Origin: an uncultured Pelagibacteraceae bacterium
GTDB lineage: Bacteria > Pseudomonadota > Alphaproteobacteria > Pelagibacterales > Pelagibacteraceae
Length of the DNA: 64,000 nt
Assembly (NCBI GenBank): GCA_902627935.1
Contig: CACOLA010000002.1
Span: 124,001-188,000, forward strand
Direction of reading: 5' to 3'
The notes beneath the pieces were generated by a model that saw nothing but the letters and a program-made list of their open reading frames with translations, ran no database searches and had not been told where the DNA came from. The position numbers and the translations under genes were made by a program. Shown here one piece after another: positions 7,578-16,706 of the stretch; position 1 is the first letter of the stretch; each line of letters begins with the position of its first letter.

Positions 7578-8686
7578 CCTTTCATAGGCATTACAACATA
7601 AATACTATCAAAATCATCTGGATCCTTGATTAAAGCTGGAGAGCCATTGTCATTAAAAAATATTTCTATTTTCTTTCCATCAAGTTGCGAAGCTACATCA
7701 ATTAAGTATCTTGAATTGAAACTTATTTCTAGATCATGGTCAAATTTTACACTTAAATTCTCATTTCCATCTCCACTATTGGTATTGTTTACAGAAAGAT
7801 TCAACGCGTCTTTCGTCAAGCTAAATTTCACCCCATCCTTTTTATCTTGTGAAACAGATGCAACTCGGTCAACAGAATCTAAGAAAATTTTAAGATCGAT
7901 CTCAAGTTTTTTTTGATTATTTTTAGGAATAACTTGGATATAGTTTGGAAATTTACCATCAATTAATTTTGAAATTAAAATACTATTGTTTAACTCAAAT
8001 TTTATTTTTGACTTTACATTAGAAATTTTAACATCGCCATCATAACTATCCAATAATGAAATTAGTTGAAATATGGTTTTCTTTGGCAAAATTACTGGTT
8101 CAAAGTTAATTTTTTTATTAAGCCTGATTTTTGAAACTGACATTCTATGACTGTCAGTAGCAACAGCAGTAAGATAATTTTTATCTTCAACCTCTGTTTG
8201 ATGAAAATATATTCCACTCAAATAGTGTCTTGTTTCATCATTAGAGACTGAAAACTTACATTTAGTTAAAAGTTTTAATAAACTTTTAGAGTTTAAACTA
8301 AATTCCTGGTCATTAAATTTTTCATCAGTTAGGGGAAATTCTGAAGTACTTATACAATTTAAATTAAATACAGATTTGTCTGACTCAAGTTGAAGTTTAC
8401 TGGCATCCGATAAGGACAAATTAATTTTTTTACCTGAAGAAAATTTTCTTATTATGTCATACATTATTGATGATGTAGTGGTAGTTTTGCCTTCCTCCAG
8501 AACTTCAATATTTTTAATTTGGTGAATAAATATCAAATCCAAATCAGTAGCTGTGATTGTTAATTGTGAATTACTTACCTCTAGCAAGACATTTGAAAGA
8601 ATTGGAAGAGTACTCCTTTTTTCAATTACTCCCTGGCAATAGTTTAAAGCTTGTTGTAAGTCTTGTTGATTAACATTAAATTTCAT
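7574..8686 (-). CDS. dnaN: DNA polymerase III sliding clamp (beta subunit)
   Basis: 370 residues, the normal length for three clamp domains. Recognisable blocks include the N-terminal MKFNVNQQDLQQALNYCQGV, then LPILSNVLLEV, ATDSHRMS in the middle domain and the C-terminal YVVMPMKG ending in the clamp tail. It encircles DNA and holds polymerase III. The start codon lies 11 nt inside dnaA, so the two are translationally coupled. The usual downstream recF is absent; the neighbour is convergent plsC. Confidence 0.97.
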   Translation of the reverse strand: MKFNVNQQDLQQALNYCQGVIEKRSTLPILSNVLLEVSNSQLTITATDLDLIFIHQIKNIEVLEEGKTTTTSSIMYDIIRKFSSGKKINLSLSDASKLQLESDKSVFNLNCISTSEFPLTDEKFNDQEFSLNSKSLLKLLTKCKFSVSNDETRHYLSGIYFHQTEVEDKNYLTAVATDSHRMSVSKIRLNKKINFEPVILPKKTIFQLISLLDSYDGDVKISNVKSKIKFELNNSILISKLIDGKFPNYIQVIPKNNQKKLEIDLKIFLDSVDRVASVSQDKKDGVKFSLTKDALNLSVNNTNSGDGNENLSVKFDHDLEISFNSRYLIDVASQLDGKKIEIFFNDNGSPALIKDPDDFDSIYVVMPMKG

Positions 8687-10097
8687 TATGTTTATTATTA
8701 TATAATATTTGATTTTTTAATTTATTAATATTTTCAACCATTTGTGGGTCATTTTCCTTTAGCTTTTCTATCGTTTTAACCGAGTGAATAATCGTTGTAT
8801 GATCTCTGTTAGAAAATTCGCGACCAATCTCTGGAAGTGACTTTGAAGTTAACACTTTAGTCAGATATATTGCTGTTTGTCTTGGTCTTACTAAATATCT
8901 TGATCTTCTTGAAGATAACATTTCGTTTTTACTTATTTTAAAAAATTTACAGACGAGTGTTTGAATAAGATCAATTGTTACTTTATTTTCAGAAAAATTT
9001 AATAAATCTTTTAAAACTACTTTGGTCTCAGCTAAGTTAGCTGTTTTATTATAAATTCTTGAAAATGAGACTATTCTGTTAATTGCTCCAACTAACTCCC
9101 TGATACTGGCTGTTATTTCATTGCAGATATAATCTTTTATTTCCTTCGAGATTTTAATTTGATCGGGGTAAAGTTTATTTAATTCATCTATTTTTTGCTC
9201 AACAATTTTATTTCTCAAATCATAATCTGGTTTTTGAATATCAACAACTAAACCTCCAGAAAATCTGGATTTTATTCTTTCTTGTATTCTTGGTAATTTA
9301 TTTGGTGCTCTATCTGCTGAAACTATTATTTGTGAACCTTTTTCTAATAGAGCATTAAATGTATGGAAAAATTCCTCCTGCATAGCCTCTTTACCATTCA
9401 TAAATTGAATGTCATCTATTAATAAGATATCGGTATTTCTAAAGTACTCTTTAAATTTAACCATATCATTTGTTTTTATTGACTTTACAAACTGATACAT
9501 AAACCTTTCAGCAGATATAAACATTACTTTGTTATTTTTCCTTAGTTCAAGGCCAATGGCATTCAATAAATGTGTTTTGCCCATCCCCACTCCTCCGTAC
9601 ACGTATAATGGATTATAATGAGAAATATTTTCAGATACTTTTAAAGAAGCCTCATATGCTAGTTTATTGCTAGAGCCAGTTAAAAAATTATCAAATCTTT
9701 TATTATGATCAATTCGATTGTATTGAAGGTAAGAATCTTTAATAAAAGATATTTTTTCAGTTCTTTTGGTATTTTGAATTGAGTCTTTTATCTCATCACT
9801 TTTTGTCGTGTCCTGATCTGCTATTTTAAATTCAATCCTGATGATACCTTTTTTATGACTTTTTAAAATTTGCAAAATTTGATCTAAATATCTCGAAGTA
9901 ATCCAATCTCTAATAAATCTTGTTGGTACCGTTAAGAGAATGTAATTATTAAACTCCTCCACAAAATTTATTTTTTTTAACCAACTTTCATAAACTTCGA
10001 GACCAAGTTTATTTTTCATTTCTTTTTGGATATTATTCCAATCAAGACCAGTAATTTTAGTATTTTCTAAATTTTTATTAGTAAAACTTTTATTCAT
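8676..10097 (-). CDS. dnaA: Chromosomal replication initiator DnaA
   Basis: 473 residues with all four DnaA domains: an N-terminal DnaB-interaction region (1-90), a linker, the AAA+ core with Walker A GGVGMGKTH near 168 and Walker B LLIDDIQF near 230, and the C-terminal DNA-binding signature NRDHTTIIHSV near 430. It opens the replication origin. It is followed by overlapping dnaN and preceded by a 243-nt gap holding a candidate promoter with a 17-bp inverted repeat. No cluster of TTATCCACA-like boxes is seen there, so the origin is probably elsewhere. Confidence 0.97.
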   Translation of the reverse strand: MNKSFTNKNLENTKITGLDWNNIQKEMKNKLGLEVYESWLKKINFVEEFNNYILLTVPTRFIRDWITSRYLDQILQILKSHKKGIIRIEFKIADQDTTKSDEIKDSIQNTKRTEKISFIKDSYLQYNRIDHNKRFDNFLTGSSNKLAYEASLKVSENISHYNPLYVYGGVGMGKTHLLNAIGLELRKNNKVMFISAERFMYQFVKSIKTNDMVKFKEYFRNTDILLIDDIQFMNGKEAMQEEFFHTFNALLEKGSQIIVSADRAPNKLPRIQERIKSRFSGGLVVDIQKPDYDLRNKIVEQKIDELNKLYPDQIKISKEIKDYICNEITASIRELVGAINRIVSFSRIYNKTANLAETKVVLKDLLNFSENKVTIDLIQTLVCKFFKISKNEMLSSRRSRYLVRPRQTAIYLTKVLTSKSLPEIGREFSNRDHTTIIHSVKTIEKLKENDPQMVENINKLKNQILYNNKHNEI

Positions 10098-10234
10098 AGG
10101 TTTAATCAGGAAGATTTAAGTTAGAACAATATATAAGTATATTTGCAAGAATTAATTTTTTATATTTAAAAAAAAATGTAATCTAGGATTGTGTTAAATT
10201 AAATAAAACCTAAGCGTTATAAAATTTATGATTG

Positions 10235-10251
10235 AACAATTATAAATTGTT
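10235..10251. promoter_or_regulatory. 17-bp inverted repeat over candidate dnaA -10 element
   Basis: AACAATT-ATA-AATTGTT is a perfect 7-3-7 inverted repeat. On the minus strand it contains TATAAT (10239-10244), preceded at 18 nt by TTTAGA, a plausible dnaA promoter. The same 17 bases recur at 59407-59423 in front of leuS. It could be an operator or a symmetric promoter core. Confidence 0.45.
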
Positions 10252-10340
10252 TATTTACTAAATCTAAATGTAGTCAAAGAATATTTATTCAAGACATATT
10301 ATGCGTGTCGCAAAAGTTGAATCAACTACAGGTATTAAGA

Positions 10341-10601
10341 TTAAAGAGATGAAATTTTTTTTGTAATTCTAGAAACATTTCTTGATGCATTCTGTTTCTT
10401 AATTATTCCAGTTTTAGCTATTTTCATCAATTCAGAATTCAATTTTGGCAAGAACTTTAATGCTTCACTTTTTTTTTTATCATTTATCAATAGACTCATT
10501 TTCTTAAGTGCGTTTTTATAACGGCTTTTCCTAGCTTTATTTACTGCCGTTTGTTTAGAAATTCTTCTTATTCTCTTAATTGCTGATTTTGTGTTAGCCA
10601 T
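10341..10601 (-). CDS. rpsT: 30S ribosomal protein S20
   Basis: 86 residues, highly basic and helical, beginning MANTKSAIKRIRRISKQTAV, the invariant S20 start. S20 binds 16S rRNA early in small-subunit assembly. It lies between mutM and dnaA on the minus strand. A strong candidate promoter sits immediately upstream with its start point only a few bases before the ATG, and no Shine-Dalgarno sequence is visible, so the mRNA may be leaderless. Confidence 0.97.
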   Translation of the reverse strand: MANTKSAIKRIRRISKQTAVNKARKSRYKNALKKMSLLINDKKKSEALKFLPKLNSELMKIAKTGIIKKQNASRNVSRITKKISSL

Positions 10602-10610
10602 ATGCGCAGG

Positions 10611-10639
10611 GGTATAACTTGAGAATTAATATCGGTCAA
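10611..10639 (-). promoter_or_regulatory. Candidate rpsT promoter
   Basis: On the minus strand, TTGACC (10634-10639), a 17-nt spacer and TATACC (10611-10616). A start about 7 nt downstream falls at about 10604, giving a leader of roughly 3 nt before the ATG at 10601. Consensus match and spacing are good; activity is untested. Confidence 0.6.
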
Positions 10640-10651
10640 TCAAATAATTGT

Positions 10652-11515
10652 TTAATTTTGACAAGAATTACAAAAAAAAGTCGACCTATTTGAAATGATC
10701 TTTTTTGAAATTTTACTCAAACAATTACTCCTTTTACATGTAAGACCTTCTCTTTGGTAGACCTTAAAGTTATTTTGAAAACGTCCTCGATGACCATCTG
10801 TGTTCTTAAAATCTCTAATGCTAGAACCACCATTTTTAATAGCATTTAAAAGAACCTTTTTTGCATAAATTATAATTTTAGAACATTCATTTTTACTTAA
10901 AGATTTAATTTTTTTTTTAGGGTCTATCTTGCTAAGAAATAGTATTTCATTCGCGTATATATTTCCTATTCCTGAAACAAATTTTTGATCAATTAAAAGA
11001 TCTTTTACACATCTATTTTTTTTTTTAATAAAATTCTCAAAATATTTAATATTAAATGCATCATTGAATGGTTCGGGCCCTAAATGTTCAAACCTTTTTT
11101 TTAAATTTAAAGTATTTTGTATAATCTGGAAAAAACCAAAACGTCTTGGATCATTATAAACAATTCTAAAATCATCAAAAACTATTTCTACATGACTATG
11201 CTTTTTTGGTAACAAAGGAGAATTATAAAAACTTAAATTTGTAAACTTGTTTTTTTTTTTATTATTAATAAGATGGATAGTGCCGGACATACCCAAATGA
11301 ATTAAACAAAACTTTTCATTTGTAAGATTAAAAATTAGATATTTTGAAAATCTTGAAACTTCGAATACTGTTTTATTTTCAAGAAAATTTTTGAAATCAG
11401 TTGGTAATTTTATTCTTAAATTCCTATTTCTTATAATTACTTTTTTTACCTTTTTTTGACGAATTTTTTTATTTAATGATTGTCTTACTATTTCTACTTC
11501 TGGTAATTCTGGCAT
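10652..11515 (-). CDS. mutM: Formamidopyrimidine-DNA glycosylase (Fpg)
   Basis: 287 residues. The N-terminus MPELPEVE supplies the catalytic Pro2 and Glu3 after Met removal. The H2TH region QKFVSGIGNIYANEILF is near 175, and the C-terminal zinc finger is C-x4-C-x16-C-x2-C (CKRSNC...CNSC), the spacing seen in many alphaproteobacterial Fpg proteins. It excises 8-oxoguanine and nicks the strand. It faces divergent ubiE with 31 nt between start codons, so both promoters must be very compact. Confidence 0.96.
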   Translation of the reverse strand: MPELPEVEIVRQSLNKKIRQKKVKKVIIRNRNLRIKLPTDFKNFLENKTVFEVSRFSKYLIFNLTNEKFCLIHLGMSGTIHLINNKKKNKFTNLSFYNSPLLPKKHSHVEIVFDDFRIVYNDPRRFGFFQIIQNTLNLKKRFEHLGPEPFNDAFNIKYFENFIKKKNRCVKDLLIDQKFVSGIGNIYANEILFLSKIDPKKKIKSLSKNECSKIIIYAKKVLLNAIKNGGSSIRDFKNTDGHRGRFQNNFKVYQREGLTCKRSNCLSKISKKIISNRSTFFCNSCQN

Positions 11516-11546
11516 TTGATACTATATTGATTGTATAAAACTATTT

Positions 11547-12251
11547 ATGCAACAGAATCTTCAAAATAAAAAAGGCCTAGTCCAAAGTGTTTTTGACCGT
11601 GTTTATGGTAAATACGATTTAATGAATGACTTTATGTCTCTAGGAGTTCATAGAATTTGGAAAAAAAATCTAATTAACATGATGAACCCGACTTCAAAAA
11701 GCAAGTTGATTGATGTTGCATGCGGTACAGGGGATATAGGAAAGTTATTTTTAGATAACACCAAATCTGATGTCATTATTTCATTAGTAGATCCAAATGA
11801 AAGTATGATTAATAAAGGTAAAGAAAAATTAAATAATTACAAAAATATAAACTGGGTTATCGCACCAGCAGAAAAGTTACCATTTCCTAAAAATACTTTT
11901 GATTTTTACACCATTAGTTTCGGTCTTAGAAATACGAAAAATATTGAGCATTCTTTATCTGAAGCATTTAGAGTTTTAAAACCAGGTGGTAGATTTTTAT
12001 GTTTAGAATTTTCAAAAATTCAAAACTCAAACTTAGAATTTATTTATAAAAATTACTCAAAGTTAATTCCCCTAATTGGAGGTTTAGTTGTTGGAGAAAA
12101 AGAACCATATGAATATCTAATTAAAAGTATTAGGAATTTCGTTAATCAAGAAGAATTAATCTCCTTAATGATGAAAAATAATTTCAAAAAATGTTCATAT
12201 CGCAATTTATCTGGTGGTATTGTTTGTATTCATAGTGGTTGGAAATTTTAA
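11547..12251 (+). CDS. ubiE: Ubiquinone biosynthesis C-methyltransferase UbiE
   Basis: 234 residues, a class I SAM methyltransferase. VFDRVYGKYDLMNDFMSLGVHRIWK is the UbiE signature region, in part, at 14-38; the SAM-binding motif DVACGTGDIG is near 57-66, and SFGLRNTKNIE and FLCLEFSK are further family blocks. It methylates the benzoquinol ring. Its stop shares one base with the ubiB start (TAATG), so the pair is coupled, as in most alphaproteobacteria. Confidence 0.96.
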   Translation: MQQNLQNKKGLVQSVFDRVYGKYDLMNDFMSLGVHRIWKKNLINMMNPTSKSKLIDVACGTGDIGKLFLDNTKSDVIISLVDPNESMINKGKEKLNNYKNINWVIAPAEKLPFPKNTFDFYTISFGLRNTKNIEHSLSEAFRVLKPGGRFLCLEFSKIQNSNLEFIYKNYSKLIPLIGGLVVGEKEPYEYLIKSIRNFVNQEELISLMMKNNFKKCSYRNLSGGIVCIHSGWKF

Positions 12252-13819
12252 TGATAAAAAAACTAATTACTCTTTTTAAATTAGGTAGAAAAGTTGCTAA
12301 ATCAGATATATTAAAAATTATTTCAAAATTTCAAGAGCCACCTCTTTCAATTAAAATTTTATTTAAAATTTTAGCATTTTCTTTTTCTAAAAAAGAAAAA
12401 AAAGATGTGTACAAGGATGAGGGTGAAAAATTATCTAATTCACTGGAATCTATGGGAACAACATTTATTAAACTTGGACAGTTTCTTGCTACTAGACCTG
12501 ATATAATAGGAGATGAATTATCAAAAAAACTAGAGAATTTACAAGATAGATTGCCTCCTTTTTCTACAGTTCAAGCAGAAGAAATAATTAAAAAAGATCT
12601 TGGAAATGATACTTTTAATTTAATTGTCAATCTAAGTGAGCCAGTTGCTGCTGCATCCATTGCGCAAGTCCACAAAGCAGAAATAAATGATAATGGAACT
12701 ATAAAAGAAGTGGCAATAAAAATTTTAAGACCAAATATTAAAAAAATTTTTAACGAAGAGATAGATGCAATGATGTTGTTTGCCTTTTTAGTCGAGTCGA
12801 TAATTAAAAAGACAAAAAGATTAAAGCTTGTAGAGGTAGTCTTCTTACTAAAAGAAATAACAAATCTGGAGATGGATCTAAGATTCGAAGCCGCAGCAGC
12901 AAATGAATATGCAGAAAATACTAAAAATGATGCAGGATTTAAGGTGCCTCAAATTTATTGGAACTTCACTAATGAAAATGTCATGACGTTAGATTGGGTT
13001 GAAGGAGTATCTATAAGAGAAACTGAGGAATTAAGAAAAAGAAATATTGATACCAATCAGATTGCTCAAGACATTATACAACATTTTTTGAGGCATGCGG
13101 TAAGAGATGGTTTTTTTCATGCTGACATGCATCAAGGAAACATTTTTGTTGATACAAATGGTCAAATAGTTCCAATTGATTTTGGAATAATGGGGCGTTT
13201 AGATAAAATGAGTAAAAGATTTTTAGCTGAAATCTTATTTGGATTTATTCAAAGAGATTATAAAAAAGTAGCTGAAGTACATTTAATAGCAGGTTTAGTT
13301 CCAAAGGATGTTCCAATTGATGATTTGGCACAGGCATTAAGATCAATAGGAGAGCCAATTTTTGGTCAAGCAGTCAAAGACATATCTGGAGGTAAACTTT
13401 TAAAACAATTGTTTGACGTAACGGAAAAATTTAATATGCAAACTCAGCCCCAATTATTAATGTTACAAAAAACAATGGTTGTTGTGGAAGGTGTAGCTAG
13501 AAAGTTAAATCCAAATACAAATATTTGGACAACATCAAAACCAGTTTTAGAGAGTTGGTTAAAAGAAACAAAAGATCCCTTAAATACCATCAACCAAACA
13601 ATTCAAAACACATCAGAGGTTATCAAACGTTTACCTGAATTTCCTGAAATTATGGACAAAGCAAATCAAGCTTTAACTTACCTAGCGAGTGGACAAATAC
13701 CTCCAAACTCAAATTCTTACAATGCTTTAAATAACAAAAAATCAGAGATGACAGCGTTTAGAAATCAATCAATTATTGGCATATTAATTGTTGTAATTCT
13801 TGGTCTATTAGTATTTTAA
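12251..13819 (+). CDS. ubiB: Ubiquinone biosynthesis kinase-like protein UbiB
   Basis: The ORF track begins at a TTG (12239); the ATG at 12251 in TAATG after ubiE is the better start, giving 522 residues beginning MIKKLITLFK. It has the ABC1/UbiB atypical kinase fold: KLGQFLATRPDII (the KxGQ motif), the A-rich loop AAASIAQVHKA, FHADMHQGNIF and VPIDFGIMGRL catalytic blocks, and a C-terminal hydrophobic helix (IIGILIVVILGLLVF). UbiB is an ATPase needed for ubiquinone synthesis, probably extracting lipid intermediates from the membrane. Confidence 0.95.
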   Translation: MIKKLITLFKLGRKVAKSDILKIISKFQEPPLSIKILFKILAFSFSKKEKKDVYKDEGEKLSNSLESMGTTFIKLGQFLATRPDIIGDELSKKLENLQDRLPPFSTVQAEEIIKKDLGNDTFNLIVNLSEPVAAASIAQVHKAEINDNGTIKEVAIKILRPNIKKIFNEEIDAMMLFAFLVESIIKKTKRLKLVEVVFLLKEITNLEMDLRFEAAAANEYAENTKNDAGFKVPQIYWNFTNENVMTLDWVEGVSIRETEELRKRNIDTNQIAQDIIQHFLRHAVRDGFFHADMHQGNIFVDTNGQIVPIDFGIMGRLDKMSKRFLAEILFGFIQRDYKKVAEVHLIAGLVPKDVPIDDLAQALRSIGEPIFGQAVKDISGGKLLKQLFDVTEKFNMQTQPQLLMLQKTMVVVEGVARKLNPNTNIWTTSKPVLESWLKETKDPLNTINQTIQNTSEVIKRLPEFPEIMDKANQALTYLASGQIPPNSNSYNALNNKKSEMTAFRNQSIIGILIVVILGLLVF

Positions 13820-13827
13820 TTCATTCG

Positions 13828-15027
13828 ATGAAAAACTTAAAAGACAAAAAAATATTACTAATTATTTGTGGGGGAATTTCAGCTTACAAAAGCCTTGAGA
13901 CTATAAGAATTTTAAAAAAAAATAGTTGTGAAATAAGAACAATTTTAACTAAGAATGCCAAAGAGTTTGTAACCCCTTTATCTGTTGCATCTTTATCGCA
14001 AGGAAAAGTTTATGATGACTTATTCAATATAGAAAATGAAAGTGAAATGGATCACATTGCCTTATCTAGGTGGGCTGACATAATTTTAGTTGCGCCAGCT
14101 ACAGCTAATACCATTTCAAAACTTGCAAAAGGATCCTCTGAAGATTTAGCATCAACAGTCGTATTAGCCTCTAACAAACCTATTTTTTTGGTACCAGCAA
14201 TGAATGTAAGAATGTGGGAACATTCCTCTACTCAGGAAAATATGAGAATTCTAAAAAATTTTTCATACAAAATTATTGGACCTGAAATTGGAGAAATGGC
14301 ATGTGGAGAATATGGAGAAGGTAAAATGTCAGAACCAATAGATATAGTCAATAGCTTAGAATCTTATTTATCGATGATTGGTAAGAATAGAAAGTTAAAA
14401 GCATTAGTTACAGCAGGTCCAACAAATGAGTACTTGGATCCTGTAAGATTTATTACAAATAAGTCAAGTGGTAAACAAGGTTATGAAATTGCCAAATCAT
14501 TATTAAGAAATGGTTTTCAAACAACTTTAATTTCTGGACCGACAAATCTTAAAATTGGTGAAGAAATTAAAGTTGTAAAAGTAGAAACAGCAGAACAAAT
14601 GTTTAAAGAGACTCAAAAAAATTTACCGGTTGATGTAGCTGTTTTTTCTGCTGCAGTTGCTGATTTCAAAATTTATCAGAAAAGTGAGATAAAAATTAAA
14701 AAAGAGGATAAATTAGAATTAAAATTAGAAAAAAATGTCGATATTTTAAAGTATGTATCTAATCATAATTCTATGAGACCTAAATTAGTAATAGGATTTG
14801 CTGCAGAGACTAATGATTTAGAGAATAATGCGATAAAAAAATTAAAAGATAAAAATTGTGATATGATAATTGCAAATGATGTATCTAATCAAAAGATAGG
14901 TTTTAACTCTGACTTAAATGAAGTGACAATATTTTATAAAGATAATAAAAAAGAGAAATTACTTACAAAAGAAAAATCATTAATATCTGAGCAAATTGTA
15001 GAAAGAATTAATAATCAATTAAATTAA
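13828..15027 (+). CDS. coaBC: Bifunctional phosphopantothenoylcysteine decarboxylase/synthetase
   Basis: 399 residues, two enzymes of coenzyme A synthesis. The N-terminal CoaC flavoprotein domain (1-185) has GGISAYKSLE, the catalytic His in MDHIALSRWAD, PAMNVRMW and the active Cys in MACGEYGEG. The C-terminal CoaB domain (190-399) opens with LVTAGPTNEYLDPVRFITN, carries the Lys-containing SSGKQGYEIA, and FAAETND. The stop shares one base with the dut start (TAATGG), continuing the usual coaBC-dut pairing. Confidence 0.96.
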   Translation: MKNLKDKKILLIICGGISAYKSLETIRILKKNSCEIRTILTKNAKEFVTPLSVASLSQGKVYDDLFNIENESEMDHIALSRWADIILVAPATANTISKLAKGSSEDLASTVVLASNKPIFLVPAMNVRMWEHSSTQENMRILKNFSYKIIGPEIGEMACGEYGEGKMSEPIDIVNSLESYLSMIGKNRKLKALVTAGPTNEYLDPVRFITNKSSGKQGYEIAKSLLRNGFQTTLISGPTNLKIGEEIKVVKVETAEQMFKETQKNLPVDVAVFSAAVADFKIYQKSEIKIKKEDKLELKLEKNVDILKYVSNHNSMRPKLVIGFAAETNDLENNAIKKLKDKNCDMIIANDVSNQKIGFNSDLNEVTIFYKDNKKEKLLTKEKSLISEQIVERINNQLN

Positions 15028-15464
15028 TGGTTAAAGTTTTAATTAAAAGATTATCAACAAAAGTTGAGTTACCATTATATAAAACAGTAGGTGCCTCAGG
15101 TATGGATTTGATGGCATTCATTGAAACGCCTATAATTATTAAACCTAAAACTTCACATTTAATCCCAACAGGATTATCAGTAGCTTTTTCTGAAAATTAT
15201 GAGTTACAAATAAGACCAAGATCTGGTCTAGCAGCTAAAAATAATATAAGTGTGTTAAATACCCCAGGCACAGTTGATAGTGATTATCGTGGTGAAATAA
15301 AAGTAATAATTTACAATCATGGAAAAGAAGACTTTGTTATCAAAAATAAAGATCGTATTGCTCAAATGGTCTTATCTCCTGTTTTAAAAATACAAATTGA
15401 GGAAGTGGAAAATTTACCTGAAACTATTAGAGGTGAAGGTGGTTTTGGTTCAACTGGAAAATGA
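15027..15464 (+). CDS. dut: Deoxyuridine triphosphatase
   Basis: 145 residues, a trimeric dUTPase. All five motifs are visible: GASGMDL, RPRSGLA, NTPGTVDSDYRGEI (with catalytic Asp), DRIAQMV and the C-terminal arm GEGGFGSTGK. It removes dUTP and supplies dUMP. It overlaps the next gene by 4 nt (ATGA). Confidence 0.97.
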   Translation: MVKVLIKRLSTKVELPLYKTVGASGMDLMAFIETPIIIKPKTSHLIPTGLSVAFSENYELQIRPRSGLAAKNNISVLNTPGTVDSDYRGEIKVIIYNHGKEDFVIKNKDRIAQMVLSPVLKIQIEEVENLPETIRGEGGFGSTGK

Positions 15465-16213
15465 AAACCACACTCAATAAGAAAGAAATTGAAGTCTTTT
15501 CAAGACAAATAATATTAAAGAAAGTTGGTTTATTAGGTCAAAAAAAGATTAAAAAAGCTAAGGTATTAATTATTGGAGTTGGCGGTCTCGGTTGTCCCGT
15601 TGCAGAGTTTCTTGTGCGAGCGGGGATCGGTGTCTTAGGAATGGTCGATGATGATACAATTAATTTATCGAATATACATCGCCAAAGTCTTTTTAATATA
15701 AAAGATTTAAATAAATCAAAAGTAAATTGTGCTAAAAATAAATTAAAAAAGATAAATCCAAAAACAAAAATATATACATATAACCTTAGAATTAGGAAAA
15801 ATAATGCAATTAAATTATTTAAGATGTATGACTTTGTTGTAGACGGGAGTGATAATTTTGAAACTAAATTTTTGATAAACGACTTATCTGTAAAATTTAA
15901 AAAAAGACTTGTTTTGGGTGCAATAAGTAAGTTTGATGGCCATGTTTTTACTTATGATTTTTTAGATAAAAAAACACCTTGCCTGAGATGTTTTTTTCAA
16001 GAAGATAAAATTTCAGATGATATGTTAAATTGTGAAAATGAAGGAATACTGGGATCGGTTTCAGGAGTTGTGGGTACTTTGCAAGCAAATGAAATATTAA
16101 AACAAATTTTAGGAATTGGAAAGAATCTCAATGGACAGATTTTAATTTTGGATTTACTAAATTTGAATTTTAGAAAATCGATAATAAAAAAACGAAAAAA
16201 ATGTATTTGTTAA
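15461..16213 (+). CDS. ThiF/MoeB/HesA-family adenylyltransferase
   Basis: 250 residues of the E1-like family that adenylates the C-terminal glycine of a small sulfur carrier (MoaD or ThiS). The nucleotide-binding GVGGLGCPVAEFL is near 38-50, the DDDTINLSNIHRQ block holds the catalytic Asp and Arg, and zinc-type cysteines CLRC are near 173. The C-terminal pair is C-I-C rather than the usual CxxC. There is no rhodanese domain. Without a moaD or thiS neighbour I cannot choose between MoeB and ThiF; it overlaps dut by 4 nt. Confidence 0.85.
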   Translation: MKTTLNKKEIEVFSRQIILKKVGLLGQKKIKKAKVLIIGVGGLGCPVAEFLVRAGIGVLGMVDDDTINLSNIHRQSLFNIKDLNKSKVNCAKNKLKKINPKTKIYTYNLRIRKNNAIKLFKMYDFVVDGSDNFETKFLINDLSVKFKKRLVLGAISKFDGHVFTYDFLDKKTPCLRCFFQEDKISDDMLNCENEGILGSVSGVVGTLQANEILKQILGIGKNLNGQILILDLLNLNFRKSIIKKRKKCIC

Positions 16214-16659
16214 AAAAAATTATTTTTTTTTTCATAATTATTTTTGTTATATTCCAATATTCATTAGTCAAAAGTGAGGAGAAATTTTTATCTTTAAAAA
16301 AAGATAAAGTAAACGTAAGATATGGGCCTGGTTTTGATTATCCAGTAAAATATATTTATAAAAAAAAGAATCTCCCTATAAAACAAATAGATCAAAAAGA
16401 AAATTTTAGGAGAATAATTGATCATAAAAAAAATAGTGGCTGGATACATGTCTCTCAATTGAAAAAGGTAAATTCTGTAATTCCGTTGGAGGATAAAATA
16501 ATTTTCAAAAAATCTACAATTTTTTCTAAACCTATAGCAAAAGTAAAAAAAGGAAGATTATTAGTTATTGATAAATGTGATTTAAAGTGGTGTAGAGTAA
16601 AAACTGAAAATTTTAAAGGCTGGATAGATAAAAAACAACTTTGGGGAATTTTAAAATGA
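16201..16659 (+). CDS. Exported bacterial SH3-domain protein
   Basis: 152 residues with an N-terminal hydrophobic signal segment (about 5-25, KIIFFFIIIFVIFQYS) and two bacterial SH3-like repeats. The first holds VNVRYGPGFDYPV and GWIHVSQL, and the second holds CDLKWCRVKTENFKGWIDKKQLWG. The protein resembles the SH3_4/DUF1058 family of periplasmic proteins, thought to bind peptidoglycan or protein ligands. The start overlaps the previous gene by 13 nt. No catalytic domain is attached, so the role is only inferred. Confidence 0.8.
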   Translation: MYLLKKIIFFFIIIFVIFQYSLVKSEEKFLSLKKDKVNVRYGPGFDYPVKYIYKKKNLPIKQIDQKENFRRIIDHKKNSGWIHVSQLKKVNSVIPLEDKIIFKKSTIFSKPIAKVKKGRLLVIDKCDLKWCRVKTENFKGWIDKKQLWGILK

Positions 16660-16706
16660 AAAAATAATAATTAATTTTTTTTTAATTAGAAAATTTTTTT
16701 ATAAAA

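Noticed and set aside
10315-10327. AGTTGA-A-TCAACT as an rpsT terminator
   Set aside because: On the minus strand a 6-bp stem with only a one-base centre and a TTTT tail is too weak to call.
10098-10340. Replication origin in the rpsT-dnaA gap
   Set aside because: No cluster of TTATCCACA-like DnaA boxes and no clear unwinding element distinct from the general AT-richness; the gap is short. parB at the right edge makes an origin beyond the window more likely.
10301-10366. 21-codon plus-strand ORF (MRVAKVESTTGIKIKEMKFF...)
   Set aside because: It overlaps the rpsT 3' end antisense, has no ribosome-binding site or recognisable family, and is short enough to occur by chance.
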